Shown: positions 33,755-42,632, counted from the stretch's first letter. The stretch: 64,000 nucleotides of DNA from an uncultured bacterium (GCA_905215385.1 CAJMPY010000008.1:1-64000), one strand, 5' to 3'. Program-made: numbers and translations. The notes: generated by a model from the letters alone, not told the origin.

Positions 33755-34759
33755 CTAGCGTACATCGCGCACCGTATCGCCCTCGACGAGCACACCCGGA
33801 AACAGCATGTGCTCCACACCGGGTGCAGCGCCCTCGGCGCCGGCAATCTTGTCGACCGCCCACATGCCGACGCGCTTGTTGTCAAAGCGCACCGTAGTCA
33901 GGCGACGATCGGGCACGATATCGCCCAAACTATCGTCAACACCCACCACGCTTACGTCCTGGGGCACGTGCTTCCCGCGCGACTCGAGCCCTCGAATGCA
34001 GCCGTAGGCCATGGCATCGTTGGAAGCATAAATGGCTGTGCAGTTCGGATCGTCCGCAAGCACCTGGCCGGCGGCATAGCCGCTCTGTGCCGTCCAATCG
34101 CCACGGACGAGTCGCGGCGGCTCAATACCATGCGCGCGCAATGTCTCACGCCAGCCCTCCTCGCGCTGCATGCCCGAAAGCGAGCGCTCGGGGCACGAGA
34201 TAAAGTGCACAGTCTTGTGCCCCTGCCCCAGCAAGTACTCGACGACCTGACGCGAGCAATCGAACTGGTCGTTATCGACCGTCGAGCACAGCGGGTGCTC
34301 CAGCATGGTAACGAGCACCGTCTGCATACCGGGCAGCGGCTCAAAGGTGCCAAAGTCCGCCGGCATGCGGTTCATGATCACGACCACGCCATCCACTGGC
34401 AGCGCGCTCATGCGCGACGATGCACTCTCGAGGGTATAGGGGTGTCCATCTACTTTAGTAAGGGTGATGGCATAGCCGTGTTTGTCGGCGGCGGCGGCAA
34501 AGCCCTCCATACGGTCGAGGTTGCCGGTACCGGTAATGTTGAACATGGCGACGCCGACCGTCTTGAACTTGCCGCGGCGCAGCGACCGGCCGGCGAAGTT
34601 TGGACGATAGCCGAGTTCGCGCATGGCGGCGCGCACGCGCTCCTTGGTCTCGGGGCGCACGCTGGGCGAATCGTGCACGGTGCGCGAGACCGTCTGCTCC
34701 GAGACGCCCGCGAGGCGCGCCACATCTTTGACGGATACCGATTTTTTAACAGCGGCCAT
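33755..34759 (-). CDS. LacI family transcriptional regulator (lac side)
   Basis: A 334-residue protein with LacI HTH SVKDVARLAGVSEQTVSRTV and an effector-binding domain. It is a paralogue of the regulator at 24034-25065 (NFAGRSLRRGKFKTVGVAMFN parallels that protein). The start at 34759 has only a weak ribosome site. It is divergent from lacE; paired AATGTTrACGTTGCCATT boxes in the gap are its likely operators. It probably controls lacE-lacG and perhaps lacF directly downstream. Confidence 0.9.
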   Translation of the reverse strand: MAAVKKSVSVKDVARLAGVSEQTVSRTVHDSPSVRPETKERVRAAMRELGYRPNFAGRSLRRGKFKTVGVAMFNITGTGNLDRMEGFAAAADKHGYAITLTKVDGHPYTLESASSRMSALPVDGVVVIMNRMPADFGTFEPLPGMQTVLVTMLEHPLCSTVDNDQFDCSRQVVEYLLGQGHKTVHFISCPERSLSGMQREEGWRETLRAHGIEPPRLVRGDWTAQSGYAAGQVLADDPNCTAIYASNDAMAYGCIRGLESRGKHVPQDVSVVGVDDSLGDIVPDRRLTTVRFDNKRVGMWAVDKIAGAEGAAPGVEHMLFPGVLVEGDTVRDVR

Positions 34760-35116
34760 AGGTCGATCTTTCTATGTCAACGATGCCATTGACGGCATCC
34801 TGCGCAGTCATTTTAAACGTCTTCAAGTATATCCAACGCCTCCCCCTCAATACGCTCACCACCCAAAACCTACCGTTCACCGACAATCCCGCTTCCACGA
34901 ACGGCTTTTGTCGCCCAAATGTTAACGTTGCCATTGTGCAAACACAGAGCCACCGGGCGGCTCAATCGTTTACCCGCAAGGAATCGACGGTCTACAGGCA
35001 CAGGGGCCACCGATTCACATCTTTTTTTGTGTCGCAAAATGGCAACGTCAACATTTTGGCAACCAGACGTCAAAAGCTACCATCGTTGCTAACCCACCGA
35101 CTCTTAGGAGCTTTGC
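34760..35116. promoter_or_regulatory. Divergent control region LacI / lacE
   Basis: AATGTTAACGTTGCCATT (34918-34935) and an inverted near-copy AATGGCAACGTCAACATT (35038-35055) are likely LacI operators. ACCGTTCACCGA (34872-34883) and a CACGAACGG box (34896-34904) match the shared motif. Confidence 0.65.
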
Positions 35117-36886
35117 ATGGAGCAACTCATCGCCACCATCGAAAAAGGCCAGCCCTTTTTCAACGCGATCGCCCGCAACAAGTACCTCAAGGCGATTCGC
35201 GACGGCTTTATCTCCGTCATCCCCATCATCATCTTCTCGTCCATCTTCTGCCTGGTAGCCTCGGTCCCCAACATCTGGGGTTTCTACTGGCCCGATGACA
35301 TCAACAACGCCCTGTGGAAGTGCTACAACTACTCCATGGGCATCCTGGCTATCGCCTGTGCCGCCACCACGGCCAAGCACTTCGCCGACGCCCAGAACCG
35401 CGACCTGCCCAAGAACAACCAGATCAACTTTATCTCGTGCATGTGCGCGGCCATCATCGGCTTCTTGCTCCTTTCGAGCGACACCATCGCCACAGACGCC
35501 GCCAGCGGCTTCAACACCACCTACCTTGGTTCCAAAGGCCTGCTGACCGCCTTTATCGCTGCGTTTGTGACCGGCATCATCTACAAGTTCTTCATTAAGC
35601 GCAACATCACTGTCAAGATGCCCGAGCAGGTTCCGCCCAACATCTCGCAGACCTTTAAGGACATCATCCCCTTCTCCGTCTGCATCACCGTCTTTTGGGT
35701 CTTTGACATCGTCTTCCGCGCTGCCTTTGGCTTCTGCTTTGCCCAGGGCGTCATCCAGGTGTTCCAGCCCCTGTTCACCGCCGCCGACGGCTACATCGGT
35801 CTCGCTGTGATCTACGGTGCCATGAGCCTCTTCTGGTTTGTCGGCGTCCACGGTCCCTCGATCGTCGAGCCTGCCATCGCCGCCGCTCTCGTTGCCAACA
35901 TGACCGACAACCTGGCTGCGTTCCAGGCCGGCGAGCACGCCACCGCCGTCCTGACGCAGGGCGCCCAGTACTTCGTCGTCTGCATGGGCGGTACCGGCGC
36001 CACGCTCGTCCTGGTCTTTATGTTCTGCTTCCTGGCCAAGTCCCAGGAGATGCGCGCCGTCGGTAAGGCCGCCATCGTCCCGGTCTGCTTTGCCGTCAAC
36101 GAGCCGCTGCTGTTCGCCGCACCTATCGTGCTCAATCCCGTTTTCTTTGTCCCGTTTGTCTTTGCCCCGATCGCCAACATCTGGATCCTCAAGATCTTTA
36201 TCGACTTCTTGGGCATGAACGGCTTTATGTACACCCTGCCTTGGACCGTCCCCGGCCCCATCGGCACCATCATGGGTCTGGGCTTCCAGCCGCTCGCCTT
36301 TGTGATGCTCGCCCTTATCCTGGTCGTCGACTTTGCTCTGTACTACCCGTTCTTCCGTGCCTACGACGCCCAGAAGTGCGCCGAGGAGGCCGAGATCTCC
36401 CAGGAGGAGCTCGCCGCCAAGAACGCCGAGAAGGCCGCCAAGCTCAACGATGCCTTCCAGGGCAAGGCCGATGCCAAGAGCGTTGCCGCCGGCGCTGCTG
36501 CCGAGGCCGTGAAGTCCGACTCCGCTCCCGCTGCTGCCGCCACCGAGGCTACGGCCGCCAGCGACCTCAACGGCAAGCGCGTACTCGTGCTCTGCCAGGG
36601 CGGCGGCACCTCGGGCCTGCTCGCCAACGCGCTGGCCAAGGCCGCCAAGGAGCGCGGCATCGATCTTGAGACCGCTGCCGATGCCTATGGCAACCACGTG
36701 GACATGCTTCCCGACTTTGACCTGGTCGTCCTGGCTCCGCAGGCTGCCAGCTACCTGGCCGACCTGCAGAAGGACTGCGAGCGTGTGGGCAACAAGTGCG
36801 TCGCCTGCCGTGGTAAGCAGTACATCGAGCTCTCCCAGAACGGCGACAAGTCTCTCGCCTTCGTAAGCGAGCAGCTATCGAAGTAA
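35117..36886 (+). CDS. lacE: PTS lactose-specific IICB component
   Basis: A 589-residue permease. The IIC part (residues 1-430, about ten membrane helices) contains the substrate-region motif FVGVHGPSIVEPAI and FAVNEPLLFAAPIVLNPVFF. An Ala-rich linker (about 440-485) joins the IIB domain, whose phosphocysteine lies in VLVLCQGGGTSGLLANAL. It imports and phosphorylates lactose. The IIB C-terminus (YIELSQNGDKSLAFV) parallels Staphylococcus LacE. RBS TTAGGAG precedes ATG 35117. lacG follows 70 nt downstream. Confidence 0.94.
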   Translation: MEQLIATIEKGQPFFNAIARNKYLKAIRDGFISVIPIIIFSSIFCLVASVPNIWGFYWPDDINNALWKCYNYSMGILAIACAATTAKHFADAQNRDLPKNNQINFISCMCAAIIGFLLLSSDTIATDAASGFNTTYLGSKGLLTAFIAAFVTGIIYKFFIKRNITVKMPEQVPPNISQTFKDIIPFSVCITVFWVFDIVFRAAFGFCFAQGVIQVFQPLFTAADGYIGLAVIYGAMSLFWFVGVHGPSIVEPAIAAALVANMTDNLAAFQAGEHATAVLTQGAQYFVVCMGGTGATLVLVFMFCFLAKSQEMRAVGKAAIVPVCFAVNEPLLFAAPIVLNPVFFVPFVFAPIANIWILKIFIDFLGMNGFMYTLPWTVPGPIGTIMGLGFQPLAFVMLALILVVDFALYYPFFRAYDAQKCAEEAEISQEELAAKNAEKAAKLNDAFQGKADAKSVAAGAAAEAVKSDSAPAAAATEATAASDLNGKRVLVLCQGGGTSGLLANALAKAAKERGIDLETAADAYGNHVDMLPDFDLVVLAPQAASYLADLQKDCERVGNKCVACRGKQYIELSQNGDKSLAFVSEQLSK

Positions 36887-36895
36887 GTAACGCTC

Positions 36896-36929
36896 AGGGC
36901 CAGCCGACCATCCAAGACCGGCTGGCCCT
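36896..36929 (+). other. Intercistronic hairpin between lacE and lacG
   Basis: AGGGCCAGCCG/CGGCTGGCCCT, an 11-bp perfect stem without a strong T tract. It may adjust the lacE to lacG ratio or stabilise the upstream mRNA. Confidence 0.6.
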
Positions 36930-36956
36930 TCGATTTAGACGATTGGATATTTCATC

Positions 36957-38396
36957 ATGTCCGTTAACCCTGCTAGCGTCACCAACCCGCCCGCGCAGTT
37001 TCCCGAGGACTTTGTCTTTGGCGGCGCCACTGCTGCCTACCAGGTAGAGGGCGAGACCCGTACCCACGGTAAGGGCAAGGTTGCCTGGGACGACTTTCTG
37101 GAAGCCCAAGGCCGTTTCTCCCCCGACCCCGCTTCGGACTTCTACAACCAGTACCCTGTCGACTTGGAGCTGTGCGAGGAGTTCGGTATCAACGGCATTC
37201 GCCTCTCCATTGCCTGGAGCCGCATCTTCCCCAACGGCACCGGCGAAATCAACCCCGAGGGCGTCCAGTTCTACCACGATCTCTTCGCCGAGTGCCATAA
37301 GCACCATGTTGAGCCGTTCGTCACGCTGCATCACTTTGACACGCCGCTTCCCCTCTTTGAGAAGGGCGACTTCCTCAACCGCGAGACCATCGATGCCTTT
37401 GTGGACTTTGCCACCTTCTGCTTTAAGGAGTACGCCGACCAGGTGACCTACTGGTTCACCTTTAACGAGATCTGGGCCGACGCCTCCAACACCTACATCG
37501 AGGGCACCTTCCCCGGCGGCGTCAAAGCTCATCTGGCCGAGGCCTTCCAGTGCGAGCACAACATGATGCTCGCCCACGCCAAGGCCGTGCTGGCCTTCCA
37601 CAACGGCGGTTTTAGGGGCAAGATCGGCGTCATTCAATCGCTGGAGTTTAAGTATCCGCTCAACGAGAACGACCCCGCCGACATCAAGGCCGCCAATAAC
37701 GAGCACGTGCTGCAGAACCAGTTCTTGCTCGACGCCACCTTCCGCGGGGACTATGCTCCCGACACCCTCGAGTGCGCCAACCGCCTGGCTGCCGTCTCGG
37801 GCGGCACCATCGAGATCCTGGACGAGGACCTCGAGATTATGCGCGAGGCAGCGCTCTACAACGACTACCTGGGCGTTAACAACTACCAGTGCCGCTTCCT
37901 CAAGGCTTACGATGGCGAGAACGACCTGCACCACAACGGTACGGGCGAGAAGGGCACCGGCCGCTGGCGCGTCAAGGGCATTGGCGAGCATGTGAACAAG
38001 CCCGGCATCCCCACCACCGACTGGGACTGGATCATCTATCCCGAGGGTCTGTTCGATCTGCTCGTCTACATTAAGCAGCGCTACCCCAACTACAAGCAGA
38101 TCTTCATCACCGAGAACGGTATGGGCTACAAGGACCCCTACAAGGACGGTTTTGTGGACGATCAGCCGCGCATCGACTACATCGAGCAGCACCTGCGCTG
38201 GCTGCTCAAGGCCATGGAAGTGGGCGTCAACGTGGGCGGCTACTTCCTGTGGAGCCTGCAGGACCAGTTCTCCTGGACCAACGGCTACAACAAGCGCTAT
38301 GGCTTCTTCTACGTAGACTTTAAGACCCAAAAGCGCACGCCCAAGGCGAGCGCCTACTGGTACAAGCACGTGGCGCAGACCCGTCGTCTGGACTAG
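36957..38396 (+). CDS. lacG: 6-phospho-beta-galactosidase (GH1)
   Basis: A 479-residue glycoside hydrolase family 1 enzyme that splits lactose-6-phosphate into glucose and galactose-6-phosphate. N-terminal FVFGGATAAYQVEGE, acid/base Glu in WFTFNEIW and nucleophile Glu in IFITENGMG are all present. The C-terminal part has GYNKRYGFFYVDF, whose Lys and Tyr lie in the phosphate-binding loop of the family. The ribosome site is weak (GATTGGAT). Its product feeds lacAB. Confidence 0.94.
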   Translation: MSVNPASVTNPPAQFPEDFVFGGATAAYQVEGETRTHGKGKVAWDDFLEAQGRFSPDPASDFYNQYPVDLELCEEFGINGIRLSIAWSRIFPNGTGEINPEGVQFYHDLFAECHKHHVEPFVTLHHFDTPLPLFEKGDFLNRETIDAFVDFATFCFKEYADQVTYWFTFNEIWADASNTYIEGTFPGGVKAHLAEAFQCEHNMMLAHAKAVLAFHNGGFRGKIGVIQSLEFKYPLNENDPADIKAANNEHVLQNQFLLDATFRGDYAPDTLECANRLAAVSGGTIEILDEDLEIMREAALYNDYLGVNNYQCRFLKAYDGENDLHHNGTGEKGTGRWRVKGIGEHVNKPGIPTTDWDWIIYPEGLFDLLVYIKQRYPNYKQIFITENGMGYKDPYKDGFVDDQPRIDYIEQHLRWLLKAMEVGVNVGGYFLWSLQDQFSWTNGYNKRYGFFYVDFKTQKRTPKASAYWYKHVAQTRRLD

Positions 38397-38449
38397 TGGC
38401 TTGCGACGAGCGGCATTGCCCCACTCACATAACTTGTCCTCATTTCTCA

Positions 38450-38494
38450 GCCGGGGGCGGCACGTCACACGACGCGCCGCCCCCGGCCTTTTTT
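38450..38494 (+). terminator. Terminator of lacEG
   Basis: GCCGGGGGCGG/CCGCCCCCGGC stem followed by six T. Confidence 0.9.
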
Positions 38495-38515
38495 GTTTTT
38501 GAGCGAGTCAGAATC

Positions 38516-38817
38516 CGTTTGTCTCGATCTGTAACATCTAGCCGGCGTTTTTGCTCCCAGCCGTTACAGATTTAGACAAACGAACCAGTCAATCCCCTCA
38601 ATCTCGATCTGTAACACCTAGCCGAGTTTTTCGGTCCCAACTGTTACAGATCGAGACAAACGGAATAAGCCGAGCCGAAAGATCTCAATCTGTAACATCT
38701 AGCAGGGATTTTCGGCCCTACCTGTTACAGATCGAGACAAACGTTCGAACCAATCCAAACAATCTCAATCTGTAACGTTTGGCCGAGTTTTTCGGTCCCA
38801 ACCGTTACTGATTGAGA
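38516..38817. repeat. Array of four ~55-bp palindromes at 80-bp period
   Basis: Units are at 38522-38576, 38602-38656, 38683-38737 and 38763-38817. Each has left arm TCTC(G/A)ATCTGTAAC and right arm GTTACaGATcGAGA around a centre like CTAGCCGAGTTTTTCGGTCCCA. Starts are 80, 81 and 80 bp apart. Spacers between units differ. No Cas genes and no coding potential are seen. Confidence 0.85.
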
Positions 38818-38877
38818 CAATTAGATAGTCAAATCCGCGCTTTCCAGGCAGCTATGAAGCACGGCTCTTTCCTTGCT

Positions 38878-38950
38878 TTCAGTATCACGAACATATTTTC
38901 GGTATCATTTAATGTTATAATGATACCGAAAATATGTTCGTGATACTGAA
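38878..38950. promoter_or_regulatory. 32-bp perfect palindrome over the fic promoter
   Basis: Arms 38878-38909 and 38919-38950 are perfectly complementary, with a 9-nt loop. GTATC boxes at 38882 and 38902 and GATAC boxes at 38922 and 38942 are spaced exactly 20 bp. TATAAT (38916-38921) spans the loop. The palindrome ends 9 bp before the fic ATG. Confidence 0.85.
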
Positions 38951-38959
38951 CGGAGCAGC

Positions 38960-40192
38960 ATGCGCCAGTTTGATTACGCCACAGTCCCAGCGGAACTCGA
39001 GGCAACTCCAATCACCAACCTTCTCCTCTCGATACGCGAGCATAAAGGCCGTCAGCTTGTTCTGGGTCAAGTCAGACCCGAGCTTCTATCGTCCCTTATG
39101 GAGGAAGCTAAGATCCAAAGCACCCAATCATCCAACGGACTTGAAGGAATTGTTACCACCCAAAAAAGACTCAAAGCAATCATGGCGTATTCCGCCAAGC
39201 CAAGCTCCCGCGCAGAGGAAGAAATCGCTGGATACCGAGATGCGCTGTCGCTTATTCACGAGCAGCACGATTTCATTCCCGTAACGCCATCGGTCATTTT
39301 GCAGTTGCATCGTGACCTCATGGCACACACAGCAATCTCGTATGGGGGCCATTGGAAAGATAGCGATAACGAAATCATCTCCATCGACGATCAAGGCAAT
39401 CGATTTGTGCGCTTTAGGCCGCCTTCGGCCCTGGCAACCCCCGGACTTATCGAAGAAGCCTGTCGGTCCCTCAATGATGCCTTATCTCGTCAAGTTTGCG
39501 ACCCCCTCCTTATATCATTGCGCTTCATCTTCGATTTTGTCAGCATTCATCCCTTCAACGATGGCAATGGCAGGATGAGCCGGCTCCTTACAACGCTGCT
39601 ACTCGAAAAGACTGGATACGACGTTGCGCGTTACATCAGCATCGAACGTCTCATTGAAGACAATAAAGCGCTTTATTACAACGCCCTCGCCGCAAGCTCC
39701 ACTGGATGGAATGAAAATCAAAACACCGAAGTGCCCTTTATCCGTTTTATGCTCGGAACCATCCTGGCGGCCTACCGACAGCTCGAGCAGCACACCCAGA
39801 TTGAATCTGGCACTCACCCCATGTCGAAGCAAGCACGTATAGCTGCTCTATTTCAGCAGAGACCCGGCGTCATCAAGAAATCCGACATCCAGTCCAACTG
39901 CCCCGATATCAGCGAGATAACCGTTAAACGAACCCTCAGTCAGCTTGTTGGTTGCAGCGCAATCGAGAAAACAGGAGCGGGTCGTTCGACGGGCTACATA
40001 CTCAAAGACGTCCACGCCCTGGAATTATTCTTGCAATCCGCAATACCCGACGGCAGGTCAGAAATTACAAAAAAGTCCCCAAAGGACAAACTCCTTGAAC
40101 GCATAAACCGCGCGGAAGATGAAAGCAAAGACGAACTCTACGAAGACTACGGTTCATTCTCAAGGAATATCAAAGCGAAATACGAAGTCTAG
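38960..40192 (+). CDS. Fic family protein with C-terminal winged helix
   Basis: A 410-residue protein. An N-terminal segment (SSNGLEGI, about 55-62) matches the Fic inhibitory motif (S/T)xxxE(G/N). The Fic core motif HPFNDGNGRMSRL (about 197-209) is intact, so AMP transfer (AMPylation) from ATP is expected. A C-terminal winged-helix-like region follows (about 295-355, RIAALFQQRPGVIKKSDI). It is a single gene behind the palindromic promoter. It may self-regulate or belong to the toxin-like Fic group; targets are unknown. Confidence 0.9.
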   Translation: MRQFDYATVPAELEATPITNLLLSIREHKGRQLVLGQVRPELLSSLMEEAKIQSTQSSNGLEGIVTTQKRLKAIMAYSAKPSSRAEEEIAGYRDALSLIHEQHDFIPVTPSVILQLHRDLMAHTAISYGGHWKDSDNEIISIDDQGNRFVRFRPPSALATPGLIEEACRSLNDALSRQVCDPLLISLRFIFDFVSIHPFNDGNGRMSRLLTTLLLEKTGYDVARYISIERLIEDNKALYYNALAASSTGWNENQNTEVPFIRFMLGTILAAYRQLEQHTQIESGTHPMSKQARIAALFQQRPGVIKKSDIQSNCPDISEITVKRTLSQLVGCSAIEKTGAGRSTGYILKDVHALELFLQSAIPDGRSEITKKSPKDKLLERINRAEDESKDELYEDYGSFSRNIKAKYEV

Positions 40193-40312
40193 CCATACCT
40201 CAGAATGGCCTCACCCTTGTTGCCCAAAACTATTTGCGAGTCATTTTCCGCGTCATTGTAAAACGATAATCCCCGCGCCGGCAGAGGGCAGACGTATCGC
40301 CTGCAGCGTTAA

Positions 40313-41077
40313 CTAGCAGATGACCTGCGTGTGCTCCTCGATGGCGGCGCGATCTCCATCAGCAATACCCGGTTCGCACACCACGGCGTCCAAATTGTCC
40401 AGGCGGCAGAAGGTGTAGAAGTCGCGTTTGCCGATCTTGCTGGAGTCGGCGATCAGATAGCGCGAGTCTGCCTTGCTAAAAGCGAGCTGCTGGATACGGC
40501 CCTCGTCCATGTTGGACGTAGACACGTCACCGTCCAAGATGCCGTTGGCGCCGATAAACGCCGCATCGATGCCCAGCGCGCGCAGGGTATCCTCGGCCGT
40601 TGGTCCCACAAAAGCGGCGGTGCGGCGACGGTACATACCGCCCACGAGGCACAGCTCGCAGTCTTCGCGCGCCTCGAGCAGGTTAAACACCGAAAGCGAA
40701 TTGGTCACAATGCGCAGGCGAAACGTCGGCAGCATCGAGGCCATCTGCTCAACCGTGGTGCCCGTGCCCAAAAAGATGGTCGAGCCCTCCTCGATAAGCT
40801 CCACAGCACGGCGCGCAATCTGCAGCTTTTCCTCGGCATGCTTAGTGCGCTTTTCGCTGTGCGAATACTCATGGCGCAACATAGCGTGCGGACGGCCCTG
40901 TGCACTGCGGGCTCCGCCGTGCACGCGCTCGATCTCGCCTAGGCTCGCAAGTTCTTCGAGGTCGCGGCGAATCGTCATGTCCGAAACGCCCAACGCATCC
41001 GAAATCTCTTTGACCGAGACCGTGCCCTGCTCCTCGAGCAGCTGACGAACCTTATCCTGTCGCTCTGCCTTAATCAC
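40313..41077 (-). CDS. lacR: DeoR family regulator, LacR-like
   Basis: A 254-residue DeoR-type repressor with HTH RQDKVRQLLEEQGTVSV ... LGVSDMTIRRDLEELAS, the ERVHGGAR turn, and a C-terminal phosphosugar sensor (IFLGTGTTVEQMA). Lactose PTS operons of Gram-positive bacteria are repressed by LacR of this family, relieved by tagatose-6-phosphate. Here it stands alone, 2 kb from lacG. The GTG at 41077 follows GAGGA. LacR identity is inferred from gene company, since DeoR regulators of many sugars look alike. Confidence 0.8.
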   Translation of the reverse strand: MIKAERQDKVRQLLEEQGTVSVKEISDALGVSDMTIRRDLEELASLGEIERVHGGARSAQGRPHAMLRHEYSHSEKRTKHAEEKLQIARRAVELIEEGSTIFLGTGTTVEQMASMLPTFRLRIVTNSLSVFNLLEAREDCELCLVGGMYRRRTAAFVGPTAEDTLRALGIDAAFIGANGILDGDVSTSNMDEGRIQQLAFSKADSRYLIADSSKIGKRDFYTFCRLDNLDAVVCEPGIADGDRAAIEEHTQVIC

Positions 41078-41283
41078 GATGAATCCTCGCCGTTCTTTGC
41101 GCGCATATCATTCAAACAGTAACGAACAAATTGTATCAGACTCGTACGCGTCAAAAATGAACGCCCGCACAGCTCCAATCATCACTTTTTTGAGAAAAAT
41201 ACCCCCAGCTTTAGTGGGGTGTAGTGATAATCTCGCCTGTTCGCGCTACAGTTTGTCGGAAATACCTCGATGTTAGGAACCAA

Positions 41284-42336
41284 ATGATCACTTCCGAGCT
41301 TTTCGGCACCGCGCCGTGCGGTACCCCCGTTCATCGTTACACCCTCGACGGGCCCGAGATCTGCGTTCGCATTATGGACTATGGCGCCACGGTGCTTGGT
41401 ATCGATGTGCCCGACATTCCCGGCAACGTGCGCGATGTGGTGCTGGGCTTCGATAAGCTCGAGGATTACTTTGACAACCCCGCCTGCTTTGGTGCGACCA
41501 TCGGCCCTGTGGCAAACCGCACCGCTGGCGCCACGATCGCCATCGACGGCACGGACTGGCATATGCCCGCCAACGAGGGCGCCAACAACCTGCACAGCGA
41601 CCTTGAGCACGGCCTGCACAAACGTGTGTGGGATGTTGAGCTCGACGAGGTCCATAACGCCGTGCGCATGACCACCTCGCTTAAGGATGGCGAGCTGGGC
41701 CTGCCCGGCAACCGAACCTTTACGGCCGTGTTTACCGTTACGCGCACCGGCGTCTTCCGCATCGATTATGGCTGCGAGAGCGACCGCGCCACCTACGTGT
41801 CCATGACCAACCACACGTACTTTAACCTTGCAGGCCATAACGCCGGCATGGACTGCGAACATTTCTTTGTCGCCAACGCCGCCCACTACCTGCCCATTAA
41901 CGAGCAGAACATCCCCACCGGCGAGATCGCTCCGGTCGAGGGAACACCGTTTGACTTTCGCGAGCTTCGCCCCGTCGCACCCGGCATGGAGGCCGACGAC
42001 CCGCAGATCAAGCAGGCCCGTGGCTACGATCACTGCCTGTGCATCGATGGCTATCAGTACGGCCGCAACCTGCGCCGCGCGATGCACGTCGAGGAGATGT
42101 GGACCGGTCGTGAGATGGACTACTACACCACTGCCCCGGGCGTGCAGCTCTACACCGGCAACTGGCTGGGCGACGAGCACGCCAAGGACGATGCCAACTA
42201 TGGCTGGGGCGCCGGCTTTGCCCTCGAGGCCGAGATGTACCCCGACACGCCGCACCAGCCTCTGTTCCCGCAGGGCATTGTGGGCCCGGGTCATCCCTAT
42301 AGCAATGTGATCGAATATCACTTTATGAGGCACTAA
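41284..42336 (+). CDS. galM: Galactose mutarotase (aldose 1-epimerase)
   Basis: A 350-residue GalM-type enzyme converting beta- to alpha-galactose before galactokinase. It has the NRTAGA motif, catalytic His in MTNHTYFNLAGH, second site GYDHCLCIDG, and catalytic Glu in FALEAEMYPDTPHQP. The ATG at 41284 follows TTAGGA. It is divergent from the lacR-like gene over 206 bp. Confidence 0.92.
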   Translation: MITSELFGTAPCGTPVHRYTLDGPEICVRIMDYGATVLGIDVPDIPGNVRDVVLGFDKLEDYFDNPACFGATIGPVANRTAGATIAIDGTDWHMPANEGANNLHSDLEHGLHKRVWDVELDEVHNAVRMTTSLKDGELGLPGNRTFTAVFTVTRTGVFRIDYGCESDRATYVSMTNHTYFNLAGHNAGMDCEHFFVANAAHYLPINEQNIPTGEIAPVEGTPFDFRELRPVAPGMEADDPQIKQARGYDHCLCIDGYQYGRNLRRAMHVEEMWTGREMDYYTTAPGVQLYTGNWLGDEHAKDDANYGWGAGFALEAEMYPDTPHQPLFPQGIVGPGHPYSNVIEYHFMRH

Positions 42337-42362
42337 GCCCACAACGCGACATATCGCACAGC

Positions 42363-42398
42363 AGCGCCCGCCGGCACCACCGCCAGCGGGCGCTTTTT
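42363..42398 (+). terminator. Terminator of galM
   Basis: AGCGCCCGC/GCGGGCGCT stem followed by TTTTT. Confidence 0.85.
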
Positions 42399-42443
42399 CA
42401 TCTTTTAGGCTCGTTTTTTCTGTGACTGTATGAGTGACATATC

Positions 42444-42595
42444 AAAACTATGCCCATTTACTACGTTTAGCCCGGGATGCTCGACCATGCACCGGTTTTT
42501 GTTACATTTGTGAGCAGTATACCTGCGGTTTTGTTTATCTCAAATTCGACATGCTCGACGATAGCCAATCAAACGTAGTAAATGGGCATAGTTTT
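42444..42595. repeat. Long inverted-repeat element, copy 2
   Basis: Arms 42444-42468 and 42571-42595 are perfectly complementary over 25 bp (core CTATGCCCATTTACTACG). The 102-bp centre carries ACCTGCGGTTTTGTT (42521-42535), shared with the element at 13898-14019 although the arms differ. Confidence 0.8.
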
Positions 42596-42632
42596 TGACA
42601 GGCGGCATCGCGCGCGTCCCTCGCAAGGGCAA

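Noticed and set aside
35048..38468. Long minus-strand open frames of 500 or more codons opposite lacE and lacG
   Set aside because: They are antisense to well-supported genes, lack ribosome sites, and give low-complexity Gly/Val/Asp-rich products typical of antisense frames in high-GC coding DNA.
38516..38817. CRISPR array
   Set aside because: Units are long palindromes with long spacers that are not uniform, there are only four, and no Cas genes are nearby.
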